From contig NZ_QNVV01000016.1 of the NCBI RefSeq assembly GCF_003384725.1, positions 51,631 through 115,630 of the forward strand: a DNA stretch of 64,000 bases. Reading direction: 5' to 3'. The DNA is from Chryseobacterium pennipullorum. GTDB lineage: Bacteria > Bacteroidota > Bacteroidia > Flavobacteriales > Weeksellaceae. Below are positions 63,993 through 64,000 of the stretch, one piece after another. The translations under genes were made by a program, and so were the position numbers. Position 1 is the first letter of the stretch, and every line of letters starts with the position of its first letter. Under the pieces are notes generated by a model that worked only from the letters and a program-made list of their open reading frames with translations, searched no databases and was not told the origin of the DNA.

Positions 63993-64000
63993 ATTATTTT

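Noticed and set aside
1..64000. tRNA, rRNA, CRISPR array, origin of replication, prophage
   Set aside because: I looked for cloverleaf ends, spaced repeats and phage genes and found none.

Overview
The window looks like chromosome of a member of the Bacteroidota, most likely a Weeksellaceae relative of Chryseobacterium or Elizabethkingia. The reasons are the low-to-moderate GC content, few Shine-Dalgarno sequences, flavobacterial promoters with a TAnnTTTG -7 element, the many AraC, Crp/Fnr and MocR regulators, TPR-type LuxR-like regulators, Bacteroidota-style small lipoproteins, and a TetX-like monooxygenase. The species call is inference. I saw no tRNA, rRNA, CRISPR array, phage or complete insertion sequence.

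Layout. 1-6297: the ligase-associated DNA repair set (exonuclease, ATP-dependent ligase, Lhr-type helicase, PdeM phosphoesterase) with a phosphoglycerate mutase inserted before pdeM. 6534-12770: a PNPOx-like stress protein; a thioredoxin-like/DHDPS-like/cupin operon divergent from a MocR regulator; an exported WrbA-RidA fusion divergent from an AraC regulator. 12752-21384: a tightly packed minus-strand series of ten genes (two unknown proteins, KatE-type catalase, alcohol dehydrogenase, CinA-like protein, two SDRs, a 59-residue lipoprotein, an FAD/Rieske oxidoreductase, a DUF6766 membrane protein) that looks like one stress operon. 21385-28241: a Crp/Fnr regulator, a small lipoprotein, a DMT exporter, a chimeric MocR/histidine-kinase gene with its LuxR-type response regulator, and an MFS transporter. 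28571-38761: small membrane and exported proteins, a TPR regulator, a beta-lactamase-fold hydrolase, several AraC/Crp regulators, and a TetX-family monooxygenase divergent from an AraC gene.

39979-51122 is a molybdenum-cofactor island. A plus-strand operon (moaA, moeA, moaC, mobA, moeB-rhodanese) converges on a minus-strand operon (TauE-like transporter, moaD, moaE, fdhD, a small protein, an FdhF/YdeP-type molybdoenzyme, a frameshifted SUOX-like gene, a bestrophin). Together they make the cofactor, insert and sulfurate it, and supply at least one user enzyme. No mogA/moaB gene is visible here.

51344-64000 is looser: a DUF1062 protein, an aldehyde dehydrogenase with an AraC gene after it, a MaoC dehydratase, cspA behind a DEAD-box gene that has lost its second RecA domain, a GT14 glycosyltransferase in a gene-poor AT-rich stretch, a second Crp/Fnr paralogue, a DHFR-like/NTF2-like pair, and an AraC/dienelactone-hydrolase pair. 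It ends at a 64-bp inverted repeat.

The main unusual points are two genes rebuilt by apparent in-frame deletions (MocR-kinase and DEAD-box), a frameshifted molybdoprotein gene, a TetX homologue with two changed pocket positions, and two promoters that share the same 14-bp palindrome at exactly the same distance from their -7 element.
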